Assembly (NCBI GenBank): GCA_013397695.1
Contig: VYZI01000148.1
Span: 124,001 to 188,000, forward strand
Origin: Centropus unirufus
Taxonomy: Eukaryota > Chordata > Aves > Cuculiformes > Centropidae
Direction: 5' to 3'
Length of the DNA stretch: 64,000 nucleotides
Position numbers and translations under genes: made by a program. Shown piece by piece: positions 38,601-50,767 of this stretch (its first letter is position 1; each line of letters starts with the position of its first letter). The notes beneath the pieces are model-generated. The model was not told the DNA's origin. It searched no databases and saw nothing but the letters and a program-made list of their open reading frames with translations.

Positions 38601-40079
38601 AAAGGCACATTTGAGAGGAGTGCAAGTATTCTGAAACATATGGTCCCTGGAAAGAGAGACAAGACTAGGAAAAAAGAGGATGAGCAGATGTTATCGATGC
38701 TTCATCTGAATGATTGGTAGTACTAAATTCTACACCAAAACTAGGATTGATGGGAAAAATTACCTCATCTCTGAGAAAAGGTATGCGTCATTACCAGAGC
38801 ACACTCACATGTCTAGACATGTGCTTAGATACCCAGAGCCAAAGACAAATTTGGAAGTCAGATGGAATGCAGAGGAGTCAAAATAAATGAAGCAGAACCA
38901 GCCTCATGAAAGCAGATGGTTCAAGATGCTGCTGGACAGACCTGACTCCTGCCTCAATGTCATTGCAAGAGTAGTGCCATGGGGATGCAGAAAGGAAGTA
39001 ATTAGAACACTTCTCTGAAAGTAGATTTTTTTTGCCTTCTCTGATGCTTTATTTGCAGTGAGAACAGTAAGTCTTAAGCACATGTTTAAAAGTCACTGCA
39101 AGGAGTTTTCAAGAAAAAGAGTCTCTTGAGTCCACTTTGCAAACAGCCACGTAGAGTGAAAGCTTAATTTTGTCAAGAACTAGACCCTGCAAATTCACTC
39201 CTGTTTTATTCTTCACAGTCCTCTCCTCAGCTTTCTCCTTTCCCAAGCTCATCTGCTCTGAAAGGTTTAGTGACTGATTCAGCACTGATTTAGCTGCCAT
39301 TGAAAGTTCAACTGCAAACACATCCCGCACTCTTGAAGTGACAAATACAAGTAGGACAGTCAGAAAATATCATGGCTAGAACTCCCCTGCTCTTCTTAAG
39401 CTTAATGAGCCGCGCTGTCCCAAAGGAATTACTGACTGAACTAGCTAAACTCAATGCATTATCCTCCTTCTGGCCATGAAGAATAGCAAGTGAAGCACAT
39501 GCAGATTTTCAGACCGATAAGAATCCATAAGAAAAGCCATATTAACAGAATCAGCCACCTTTGTCCAATTTTAGTCCAGGTCATAACATTAATGGGCATG
39601 GCAACACGTGTGCTCTGTAATTGCAGTTCTCCGTTATCTCTGTACCAAGGCTTCAATTCGTTAAAGCAGAAAGTATCTTTTCTTCAATTAGTTAGTCCCT
39701 GAAATAATCACGCTTCTCATAATAAACTTTTGTTAATTAAGGAAAAACATCAATATGACTCCAAAAGGCACACAGTAATTGTTTCCACCCACAGTAGGAT
39801 TTTTTCTCAACCTGTGATCATTCTTATTTAATTTTAATCCTGTTTACAGAAAGCTAGAATTGCTAGGACCCTTGGGAAATAACAGCTACAGGCACTGACT
39901 GGAGATTTTAGGCTATAACAGTATTCACAGTAAGGTAGAGCAGCAAAATCACTATTTTAAAGATTATTTTGGCCAATCACTTCTTTTTTCTCAGTATCTG
40001 ATCTAAAGATTCTGTCACCCTCAGCAGCTATCTTTACTTGTCAAGAATCTTTGCTGCAGGACCAGAACACTGACCAGGT

Positions 40080-40619
40080 TATCACCCATACTTAGCACTG
40101 GTGAGGCCGCACTTCATATACTGCATTCGCTTTTGGGTCCCTCATGACAAGGAAGACATTGAGCTGCTGGAGTATGTCCAGAGAAGGGCAACAAAGCTGG
40201 AGAAGATTTGGAGCACAGGTCGTATGAGGTGCGGCTGAGGAAGCTGGGATTGTTCAGTCTGGAGAAAAAGACACTGAGGGGAGATGCTGTTGCCTCTCCA
40301 CATCTACCTGAAAGAAGGTGGCAGTGAGGTCGGTATCAGACTCTTCGCCCAAGTAACAAGCCATTGAACAAGAAAAAATTGCCTCAAGTTGTGCTGGGGA
40401 GGTTTAGACTAGATCTTAGGAAATATTCACTGGAAAGGTTGTTGAGCACTGGAATGGGCTGCCCAAGGAAGTGGTTGATTCACCATCCCTGGAGGTATTT
40501 CAAAGATGCATAGATGTGGTACTTAGGGACAAAGCTTATCAGAGCCTTTGGCAGTGTTAGGTTTGTTGTTGGACTTGATGATCTTAAAGGTCTTTTCCAA
40601 CCAAAACAATTCTGTGACA
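40080..40619 (+). mobile_element. CR1 LINE, 5'-truncated 3' end (about 0.54 kb)
   Basis: This is a plus-strand CR1. It opens with wording for the 'ALVRPHL-Y' segment of ORF2 (TTAGCACTGGTGAGGCCGCA), continues with the VQRRATKL-type part (GTCCAGAGAAGGGCAACAAA), and later has GGAATGGGCTGCCCAAGGAA, the 'W..LP.E' region. The 3' UTR (TTGGACTTGATGATCTTAAA, CTTTTCCAACC) ends in a degenerate terminal repeat at 40607-40619. Stops and shifts interrupt all frames. The tail wording differs from the 14.1-kb copy and partly from the 5.0-kb group, so it may be a third subfamily. Confidence 0.93.
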
Positions 40620-43502
40620 TCACCTTGTGTCTACGAACTATTTAGACCTTCCCTCCAAGTTCCAACCACTCTTTCGCAAAAAGGATCCACAAAAACCTAG
40701 GCAGTAGCCCTATCACTAGCACTATAGCAAACTTTATGTCCCATCACATGACTGGTCCTAATGTCATTATCTTGGAAAAGAGGAAAGTAGATATAAATGA
40801 ATGTTGATCTAAGTAGAGGAGTATAGCAGAGGCCGACATTCACTTCTGTGCATGTTATTAGTAGTCATATCAATGTTTCAAACGAATCAACATCTTTTAA
40901 AAGACAAATTACTGTTGACTAGCTATTACAAGCTGAAAAGTAGACTGGTACTCAACACTCACTGTATATAAATGCAGGTTAAAAAACCCTCTGAGTCGGC
41001 TTGTAGTAGGTTGGAACATCAACACTTTTTCATATTAATATTTATGAGACTGTTTCCCTCACTGTTCGAGAGGACAGCATGAAAAACAGCAGTATGGGTA
41101 TTTTAAAACATTTAGTAAATTTTGAAGTGTTAAGATTTAAAAAATTGGTCATGTTCGGGAAGATCTTTGTCTCTTTTGTCAAATTGAGACAGCCTTCCTC
41201 TGTGTTCTCCTGTAGACCAGCAGCATTAGCTGAGAGCAAACTAAACAACTCTTCTAAAAAAATAGGTTTTAATTGTTTTCATCTGACTCTAAATGAAATT
41301 TTCAGGTATGTCTAAGCTTCTCTGAATTCAGGGTCACAATAGAGGTTCACAGTCCTGATGGCAGAGTAGTCAGCTACAAGGATCTTTGAAAACAAATGGG
41401 CAGGTCAGACAACAAATAAAATGGGATTTTGCTCTGATATGTATAATTCTCCCATTTCTATTTTTATATAGGAACCATTAAGATTGTCTTGGCTTGAGGC
41501 ATCAGACCTAAAGAGCTGATGTAACTACAGCTCTGGAAACACTCCCTCGAAAGTCACAAAAGGATGAAAAGCAAAACCATGTTTTAAACTCGATGAGAAA
41601 ACCAAAAGGGCATAAATCTAGAGGTATTAAGAAAAAAAAAAGTATATGGCGCACTGCCTGAGCAACAAAAGTATTTATCCTAACACTGCCAGAAGTACAT
41701 GGTTACATGGTTTAAAGTAGTTGGAGTTCATAAAGTAGCTAGTGTTAAGGTGACCTGACTTATACTATGGAGTGGCATAAATCCAAAAGAAAAGATTTAA
41801 CCTTTCAGCATAGATCATTTATACCTCATGTGTAAAAAAAGTGGGGTGAGAGACAAATCTAACCGATAAAGTATCAGTTGAAAAGTCTGATGACTCATTA
41901 AGGCCCTGGCTACATAGACCTTCATCAAGAAAGAGGAACTCATTTCACTGGGTTGTTTTATTTTGCTTGGTTTTTTTTTTAAATGAGGGAACAAAGTCAT
42001 TCAAGGACAGGACTTCGGTTATGAGTTTCAGCTTGCTTAATATGTACTAGGAAAGCTTTCAAGGATGAAGCAGAAATAATCCCAAGTGTCAGAATACTGA
42101 GTAGGAGGCAAGTGGCAATTTGGAGCTAAAATAACCTATTTTTTAGACACAGTAGGCATATCTCATTGTTGTTCCAAAAAAGAACTATTGTTGAATACTG
42201 ACTTTTTACTGAGTAGATACAAGTCCTGCTCTTTATATACACTATCTGGTATACCATTTGAATGCCATACTGGCGGTCACCAAATCACCCTGGGTTAAGA
42301 AAAATTGACTTAAAACAGGTGGAACTTGTAATGTTCCAAAAAGAGACAAAGAGTACAGACATACGTTGTCTTTACATCTGGAAAATAATTATTTCATAAT
42401 TACAAAAATGTACAAAAACATGATAAAAACGGAACTGTTTTTCCACCTGAATTTTTACAGAAACTGTTAATATCCTACCTAAGTATATTTACTTGTACTT
42501 TAAGTCTCCAGAGTGGCCAGACCCAGGTCATTCTGCATTTCTGCAAGACCTGAGTAGCAGATTTCAGAATGTCACATTTTATCACAATAAATGTCAGATA
42601 TAAGCCACATTTCTGGTCAGTTAGACCTGTTCTCCCTGCCTGTTTAGAAAGCTTGTTGAACAGGTAGAAAGGAAATGGTGTTGTTCCAACATTTATTATA
42701 CAACAGAATTGACCATCATTTTTCAGGGTCAGACAGTAAATAGGGGCTAATTAAGGTGTATTAGCATTGTATTCTTACAGCATTTGTTCTCTGAGACTAA
42801 GATATAGAGGATGGTTCACAATTCAGGTATCTTGCCCTGTTGAAATTTTTAAAAAAAGTTGATCGTTATTGCCATCCTGACTCGGAAAGGGTTAGAACCA
42901 GAAAAACAGACAGGAACACTGGATACAGGTTGAGAATCCAGCCCCCGCCTCACAGTCCTGCCCCAGAACCCTACCCCTTGCAAGCCCAGTTTTTAACACC
43001 TGACTATCCAGCAAATGGCAGCAACATCCCCCTCAGAACTACTGACATCCCCTTTCCTCCTACTTAAGGCCTCACCTTGAGAGCTGTTCCACAAGCTGAC
43101 ATCACTAATAGAAGATTTTTCCATCTCAGTTTATTCAGGGCAAGTTTTGCACCCATTTGTTATTTTGCCAGACCACCCACTATGTTAACTCTTCTCTTAT
43201 CTTTGGCACCATAATGCTGCCAGCTGCAGCCATAAGGAGAACCACAACTTTTTGGGTCAAGGCACAGAATTTTTGGGATCCAACAGGCTGAAATTATGCA
43301 GTGTGGGCTCCTCAGTTTAAGGCAGGAAAGTCTGCAGTAACAATTGATTATGAAATAATTGGATACTATTCCACAGTACACTAAAATTTTACATGCAAAC
43401 TAAAAAGTGATGCAAATAGCAATAAATTGTATTTATTTTGCAATAAAAACATTGTACTATCCTAGGGTTAGGAGCCCAAGAGGGAGTTCATGGAGGCAGA
43501 GT
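40620..43502. other. Unassigned DNA with a C-rich patch
   Basis: No gene was recognised. About 42930-43070 is pyrimidine- and C-rich, unlike its AT-rich surroundings, and ends in a TACTTAAGG motif at 43060-43068. That motif could act as a weak TATA-like site, but nothing else supports a promoter. The 75-codon plus-strand frame there (42840-43067) is proline-rich because of composition. Confidence 0.45.
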
Positions 43503-43656
43503 GCACAGAGTTCCTTTATGACCACAGCTAGTCTGCTTCTGCTACTCTATCTTAATTAGAGCTAGCTTGGCTGTCTCTCCAGAGCAAACACACTGACAGA
43601 GACCATTAGCAGTGCTCCTTCCCATTAACACCAGTGAGAGATGCACAGCCATGAAG
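43503..43656 (+). repeat. Copy 1 of a 154-bp direct duplication
   Basis: This segment recurs at 46205-46358 in the same orientation, without gaps. 149 of 154 bases are identical (96.8%). The differences are at 43522, 43532, 43603, 43625 and 43637; four are transitions. Homology stops sharply at both ends. It does not look like CR1, an LTR or any repeat I recognise, and no open frame of note spans it. It may be a recent local duplication or an uncharacterised interspersed repeat. Its few differences make it younger than most CR1 copies in the window. Confidence 0.95.
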
Positions 43657-46204
43657 TCAAGGATGTAGTAGCAGTAAAGATCTTGAAAGGTGTAAAGTGA
43701 ACCTATGAAGAGTTAGCTGCTCAGCTGAGGTTCTGTGCCCTGCAGAACCTCCTCCTGTCACTCATCCTTCCCACTGTTCATCCATAGTAGTGTCTATCCC
43801 TCCAGCTAAGCCCACAAGCACAGTGCTGCTGACCACTCATGACCTTGCCACTGTGAGGATCTTGAACAAACACTTTCTCGAGGCTACTCTAGTCTTCTAA
43901 AGTTAACAAGATAGGGTGCAGGAATCCCACTGAACTTCCTCTTGAAGAATATCCAGAAAAAAGAAGGCAGAAGAAAACAGGGAAAACCCCACACCCATGG
44001 ATTTACATGGCTGAAAGGTATCTGGGGCAAATTTACTGCAATCAGTCTGTGCAGAACATTTCACATGGCTCCTTCCTCCTGCTGGTACACCAGGGAGAGA
44101 ACTGAAAGACTGAACACAGCAAAGGCAGAGGCCATTCTCATGAACTGTGAAGTACGAGCTGCATTGACCCCATTTTAATATCATAATGGACATGCTGGTT
44201 ATTAGGTACCATGCATGATCTCAAATAACCTCATTTAAACTGTTTTTCTGTTCATATTTGAACTGTTAGCTGTGGTATGTGTAATGCCTTAGTTGTGTGC
44301 TAAATGTAGGAGTCATCAAGCCTAACACCACTTCTGTTCTTCACTTTCTTATGACCTCTTCCTAAACACACACACCATAACATGACACCAGTGAGTCCAA
44401 ACCGAGAGTAAGGTTATTGGCATGGATATGGATGAAGTGGAAAGTTTTTATACATTTCAATTTTACAAAACAAAAATTAAAATCATATTGTCTTTAAAAG
44501 GTGTAATTGTTACAATGTCTGGAAGCCTCAGGCACCAACCGAGATTGCTTTGTTCAGGTCACCACAAAGTCACCTTGAAAAGTTGCAATAAACTAAGTTG
44601 CCCCCTCTTTTCTGCTTTATCTTTCTGCCTCTAGCCACTCACTGTGGAAGAATATTACAGACAGTGGCAAAAGAGTCTGATCCACCATGGAAAATCTTAT
44701 GTTTCAGACTTCAGAGTTCATTACTTAAGGTTTACATTTAGAGCAAAAACTCTCTGCCTTTAAAATTTGAAAACAGATAAACAATAAATACAAATGTCAT
44801 TTACTGTCTCAAAATTAAACATACTGAACTGCTTAAATCACTTATCTTTTTGCAGGTTCTCCACAAGTGTGCCTAAATGTCACTGTGTTCTGGATTTAAT
44901 GTGTAACATTTTCTACAATGGGCTGCAATAACCCACTTGATACAGCAGTAGAGGACATATGCAGATTAAAGCTAAGAGAAAAAGTGCAAAGAAAGAGTAA
45001 TACAACAAAAAGTCTCCCAAGTAACATCCTCAGTAGACAAATTTCCACAACACTGTCAATGAATTGGGATGCTGGATCCTTCCTTTTTACATGAGCAACC
45101 TTTGTGCTTGCTGTGCTGTAAACCTGCCACAGTTTTCTCTTGACACAGATGACTAATCGGAGGGAAAAAGCTAAAATCAAAAAGACCTGAGGGAGGTAAA
45201 TTACGTTAGTTTGGGTTACTAGATGAACAAAGGGAAACAGACAAGCAGAAAAAGATGAAGGAGAACTAATGGCAAGGGAAATGCAAGCCATTCAGAAAAG
45301 CCTGCTCGCTCACCAAGAGCAGTGCAAGAGCCTTGTGGATTCCTGGTATTCAGCAATGATGATGCAATCCGCAAAGGAAAATAAACTTCGTTTCCCCACT
45401 AATAAGACACCCCATTACAAGATAGCTGGGGAAAAACCGTGTTGCAAATTAGATTGAGGTAGGGAGCTATCTGCTGTAGTCCTTTCTGAACTATTAGCTT
45501 AAATCCTGCTCTCCTTCGAAGGAATGGCTACCCTTCCACCAAACCAGAGGCCTTGGAAATGATAGTTCAGTGCCACAGGAGCCGACAGCCCAGTGGAAAA
45601 TTATTAGAGGACTAAGGACAGGCAGAAATAATTCACAAAGTGTCGATGTTCCCGCTCCAACATGCCACTCTGTATCTAGATTTGTATGGTCCTTTACACA
45701 AAGCCAAAAATTCTAAAATGTTTTCTAAACAGCATTCTTCCTTGTTATAAATTGTACAAAGAGGTTTTTCCAGTCACTCCTCCTCTCTCATAGTCAGGCT
45801 TAAAAATACATTTTCCTTCTGTATGATACAAGCTATTTAGAACAGAATAGAGTTGAATAGTGTTTCTCAGCCTCCTTAAACCTGAGAAATCATTGCCCAT
45901 CTTGTGTCACAGCAACTCACTGTGTCGTTGCAACTGTTCCTTTATAATCAAGTAAAAATTAGAGCAGACTATGGGCATTCATTCATTCATTCATTCATTC
46001 ATTCCCTTTATTTTCTCTCACTGCTTTGTAGATAAGTGCACATTTAAGTTAAGAAAAGAAAGCAGTTCCAGTCATTTCATGGACCCCACAGTCTATGTCT
46101 CAAGGAGCATCACTGCATCACCAGTTGGGAAGCACTGGTGGAACAAAACATAAGCTATTTCTAAACCGGCAGAACAGCCTGAAGGAAGAACCATTCCCAC
46201 AAAA
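43657..46204. other. Unassigned DNA between the two duplicated segments
   Basis: This is the spacer of the 154-bp direct duplication. No known repeat was recognised. The minus-strand frame at 44896-45291 (131 codons) is hydrophobic in parts but matches no membrane-protein family I know and lacks a supporting context. A (CATT)n microsatellite lies near the right end. Confidence 0.5.
45976..46004 (+). repeat. (CATT)n microsatellite
   Basis: Seven perfect CATT units plus one base, uninterrupted. It is the cleanest tetranucleotide repeat in the window and probably polymorphic in length. Confidence 0.95.
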
Positions 46205-46358
46205 GCACAGAGTTCCTTTATGATCACAGCTAGACTGCTTCTGCTACTCTATCTTAATTAGAGCTAGCTTGGCTGTCTCTCCAGAGCAAACACACTGACA
46301 GAGATCATTAGCAGTGCTCCTTCCCACTAACACCAGTGGGAGATGCACAGCCATGAAG
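46205..46358 (+). repeat. Copy 2 of a 154-bp direct duplication
   Basis: Gapless partner of 43503-43656 at a constant offset of 2702 bp, with five substitutions (46224, 46234, 46305, 46327, 46339). The pentamer CCACA lies at 46197-46201, just before this copy, and again at 46359-46363, immediately after it. That could be a short target-site duplication, or chance. Copy 1 shows no such flanks, so if one copy was inserted, this is the likelier newcomer. Confidence 0.95.
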
Positions 46359-49300
46359 CCACATCAGGTAAAGGTCAGAGCACAGAAAGCCACTAGTGTG
46401 CTAGCTGAAAGGAAAATGTTACGCTTGAGTTGGAACTGCTACCTGTAGAAATGAACCATCTATTAGTTTAGAGACTCTCTCTCCCTATCTTCTTCAACTA
46501 GACACACACACACATTTACATATTTATTCTGAGGAAATTTTCCACCTCAATTCACTTGCTCAGCCTGGCCTCAGTGACTCTGACTGAAGCCATAAGCAGA
46601 AGTTTGTCATCTCTGCCCACAAACATGCTCAGTTTAGATTAAATACCCTCTTTAACCAAGCCCTAAACACAGCTCTACTCCACCAATTTAGTCAACTACT
46701 AAACATATTTGACACTGTTTTTACTCATTTCTGCCTGAAATAAAAGTAAGGAATAAAAGCCCATTCTAAGGAAGGATACAGCAACCTTTGCTGAAGTTTG
46801 CCTTACAACACTTAATACTTTGAAACTTACGATGTTTAATACTTTGGAACTTTGGATCATTACCAGATGAAGGGGATATGGCTAGTACCTTTTTTTATTC
46901 TTATGGAGAAACAAGTGATCATTCCCTTGAGGAATTTTCTAGCATAGAAATGCAATGTGAGAGGTCAATTAAATATTTTCAAGTATAATGGCAGATAGCT
47001 GCAGAAAAATTACTAGGCTCAAAGTCTGAACAGAACTTGGTCAGATTTGGTTTAAACTAGAAAATACGTGATAATTCCTCTCCAAAATTATAGAAAGAAA
47101 TGTTGAATCCTTCTCCAGCTAGTTTTTCAGTTTAAATAATCTACACTAGCTACATGCATGCTGATCTGAGTTTAAAACTCTGCCATTTATTTGGGAATTA
47201 TCTAAAGATACTAGACAAAGGTCTGCCTAAGGCAATCAATACTTAGGATGGTGTACCATTTAAAATAGGAAAGCAGTATTCCCAGGACATCCCTTTCACT
47301 CACCAGCTCTTTCCCACAGAAGACACTTAATCATAACTATTCTTTCAAGCTAGAAATAAGTCCAACAACCCTTTAGGACATTGTATATGTGGAACCAAGT
47401 TGTAGTTCGCCTTGCTAACATTATTCTTCATACACTGGTCTGTGGAAATTCCTACTTATGGGCATGGCAAGACACAGGGCTCCATTTTGTGTGAACACTT
47501 GCTCTCCAGACATCACATTTTGTGCAGAGATATTCTGCTTTTCTCATGTAGGAACAGAACCCTTTCACACACCAGGCAAAATTGTGTGGAATACAGTATG
47601 TATTTCTACTCAGTGCGTCACATTATAAGTGATGAACACTTGAATCTGACTGACCCTCAGCATGTCTTCTCAAACACTTGGATTTAACGTCTCGCTTAAA
47701 ATGCACTGCTGTAATGTGAAAAAGATTCTTCATGCAGACAGAGCTCCAGCGGCTCCTATTGTTTTCACCCTCTTAGCTAAATTAGAAGGAAAATGAATGT
47801 GACTAATGTTGAGCATTCTACATAGAAAGATGGCAGACAAAAGCAAATTTGCTTTGCCCACAGGCCATGGGGTCCACAGGCCAGTAAACATTTGCTTGAG
47901 CACATGTTCATAAAGCTATGTAGGCCCTGGACCACAGCTCTAAGAAAATGCTTAAGCCTGTTTCCATCTGCCCATGGACACATGCCTCTGGGTTCACGCT
48001 GAGGCTTATTCCTAGTGCTCTGAATTCATTTGTAAAATTTCCCTCTGTAATGTGGCTTACTATGACAGGCTAGGCAGCAAAACTGTGCATGGCAAAGGCC
48101 TTGTAACTTGCATTTATTTATTGAAAAAAAGGATGCAGCTGTAGCCATGGCAAGAGGTCACTCCACCGCACTGGAGAGTCACTGCGGAGCACCTGCTGCT
48201 GCTCTCACTGCCACAGTTATCTGCCCTCTCCCCACTTCACAGCTTTTGCAGCTTTCTACAGGCACTTAACCAGCCCTGTCACCACATTCAGTAACCAGAG
48301 AAGGCTCCAAAGAAGGGGAAAGGGCGGTCACAACTCTAAGCAGTTGGAAGAAAAGGTGATGTGCAGGAAAGACTGATGCTACTACCTTCAGCAAGTACTA
48401 AAGGCTGTAGAGAAGCAGGGGAAAAGAACAGAGGGGCAAAACACCTAGGGATGGGGTCATATCCTCATCAACCAAGTCTTTCACTCCAGTCCTGGAAGCA
48501 AATACTTAAAATCTTTTAAAGCAATGTGAGGCAGCACATGTAACATTTTGGCAGAGAGTTTCACCACCACCTGAAAAAGCTAAGAGTGTGATAAGAAACA
48601 CAGTAAATGAGCAGTTCCTACATGTGTGGGATCTTCAGTCCTGCATTCTCCTGTCACATGAACCACTCCCAGAGCCATAGGGTTGGAGAACTCCAATTCT
48701 CGAGCTCTTCAAGATCCAGGCAAATCCACCAAGAACATCAGAGCTGTCCAGAATTCCCTTCCAAATTCAGCAGTTGTTCTGAATGAAACATATTCTTCTT
48801 TTCAAAGAAAAGAAACCATAAAGTTGCATGATCACAGTTTAGCAGTTTCCCAGCTCACTCTTCTTGGCCACCAGGAAGAACATATGAAATATGAACCAAG
48901 CACACAGGCTATAAAACACTTCAACAGAATAAAGTTAGGCAATATTTCTGATTTACAGTTGGTTTGATTTTCCACTTCATCAGGCAGATTAATGAAGGGG
49001 AATTTTCCCACTTTAGTTGTTTTCCTCCTGTGAATGCAATAAAGACTTTCTGATTTTAAGGCATCAGTGAAGCAGTTTGGGAATCCTCTGTGTTTTTGAT
49101 ACCAGATCCCGCCATGACATAAAGAGGAACTAATGGCTGTAGTCACCTTGCCTGCAGCAGCATCAGTGTTTTTTAACATGTAAGCCTCTACATTATTTAA
49201 GGATCAGTGAGATGCTACTCTCAAGGAAGAAACTTATTAATAAGGATGGGGGCCTCAGGAGTGGATTGATCTTTCCTAGAACTGAAACATTCTTTGCAGT

Positions 49301-50025
49301 ACATTTCATTCCAAATTCATATTAGTAAGAACAATTACTGACACTCACATGCTAGAATTGATTAATTTCCTGTCCCCTCTAGCTAAAACCTTATATCACA
49401 AAAAATTGCATAGCAGCACAACACCAGCAAGTCAGACAAGCATTTATTTATTTAGTGGCTGTAAAATACAATTTAAAAGCAATTTCAGTGAGGACTGCAT
49501 CTGTTTCCCTTTTTCCTTTCTGTTGGAAAACTAATGAGTGAACAATTCTTCCTAACTCTCATATATGATGGAATCTTTCCTGGGATCTAGTTTTTATGCG
49601 TTGCTTTAAGTCTTCAGACTCCTGAAACTACTAAAGGACAGAGCATTTTTTCAGATTCTATGGTAGGATTCTATGACCTCAGATCATCCAACCTAACTTT
49701 GGTACTTAGGATGAGAGTTCAGTTGCCAAAACACGTTTTATATTTACTGAGACAGGTATCGCCAAAAGAGTGGTTCAGAGGTTCTTACCAAACCTGTCTA
49801 TTTCTCATCATTAATTATAAAGGAAACCAAAGTAGTCTGTAGCAATGTTCTGTGGCATTGACCTATATTACTAGACAAAGGACCGCTTCCCAGTTTCCAA
49901 GGCTACTTATATGACCACATGCTGGCCCAATTCTACTCTTTATCTCATACTTTATTGTCCATGCAAAAGAAGCCCAGGCAAAAGGTGGGAAGGAGTGAAG
50001 CATCATGCTTCATTCCAAGAGACCA
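46359..50025. other. Unassigned DNA
   Basis: No gene was recognised. Opposite-strand frames overlap at 48683-49179 (94 and 115 codons) with no domain. About 48140-48260 is GC-richer than its surroundings but shows no exon or promoter signature. Confidence 0.5.
46812..46852 (+). repeat. Imperfect tandem duplication, 24-bp period
   Basis: TTAATACTTTGAAACTT (46812-46828) recurs at 46836-46852 with one difference in 17 bases. Local two-copy duplication. Confidence 0.75.
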
Positions 50026-50767
50026 ATGGGATGAGGTTTAACAAGGCCAAATGTTGGGGCGCTTGGGACACAATAACCTCAGCCAGCACTACAGGCTTGA
50101 GAAAGAGTAGCTGGAAAGGGTGTTGGTTGACAGCCGAATGAGCATGAGCCAGCAGTGTGTCCAGTTGGCCAAGAAAGCCAATGGCATCTTGGCCTGTATC
50201 AGAAATAGCATGGCCAGCAGGTTCAGGGAGGTGATTCTGCCCCTGTACTCAGCACTGATGAGGCTGCCTCTCGAATCCTGTGTTCATTTCTGGTCTCCTC
50301 ACTACAAGAAGGATATCGAGGTCCTGGAGCATGTCCAGTGAAGGGCAAGGAAGCTGGTTAAGGGGTTGAAGAACAAGTCTTATGAAGAGTGGCTGAGGTC
50401 TGGGCTGTTTAGCCTAGAGAAGAGGAGGCTGAGGGGAGATCACATCACTGCCTGCAACTCCCTGAAAGGAGGTCGTAGTGAGGTGCGTGCTGGTGTCTTC
50501 TCCCAGGTGATAGGTGACAGGATAAGGGGGAATGGCCTCACGCTGCACCAGAGGAGGTTCAGATTGGACATTAGGAAAAAATTCTTCACTGAAAGGGTCA
50601 TCAGGTAATGGCAGAAGCTGTCCAGGGAGATGGTGGAGACACCATCCCTAGAGGTGTTTAAAAGACAGGTAGATGAGGTACATAAGGATGTGGTTTAGTG
50701 ATGGATAGGTACAGTTGGACTCAGTGATCTCAAAGGTTTTTTTCCAGCCTGGTGATTCTATGATTCT
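50026..50767 (+). mobile_element. CR1 LINE, 5'-truncated 3' end (about 0.74 kb)
   Basis: This is a plus-strand CR1 ending in a well-kept terminal repeat, ATTCTATGATTCT, at 50755-50767. It begins in ORF2 at wording for MRFNKAKC (50031-50055). The frame then breaks, with CR1 words resuming further on: SQQCVQLAKKANGILACIRN and LYSALMRLPLESCVHFWSPH in one frame, LFSLEKRRLRGDHITACNSL in another. The 3' UTR (AAAAGACAGGTAGATGAGGT, GGACTCAGTGATCTCAAAGG) is of the same type as the minus-strand copies at 5.0 and 17.9 kb. It is 5'-truncated, with several stops. Confidence 0.94.
50120..50608 (+). pseudogene. CR1 ORF2 C-terminal remnant with internal stop
   Basis: Two frames cover the C-terminal end of ORF2. 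The first, 50120-50341, reads LAKKANGILACIRNSMASRF to YKKDIEVLEHVQ and ends at a TGA where intact relatives continue with the QRRATK-type segment. The second, 50366-50608, reads LFSLEKRRLRGDHITACNSL to the FFTERVIR segment and then stops. The polymerase core is absent through 5' truncation, so there is no activity. Family identity is firm from consecutive words shared with the 5.0-kb copy. Confidence 0.85.

Larger units (their letters stand above)
32261..40079. other. Unassigned DNA
   Basis: No gene or known repeat was recognised, apart from a TA run and a polypurine run listed separately. A 127-codon plus-strand frame at 36448-36831 is basic and serine-rich and overlaps opposite-strand frames; it has no domain I recognise. 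Frames at 38329-38639 (minus) lie in two registers over the same DNA and look spurious. Confidence 0.5.
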
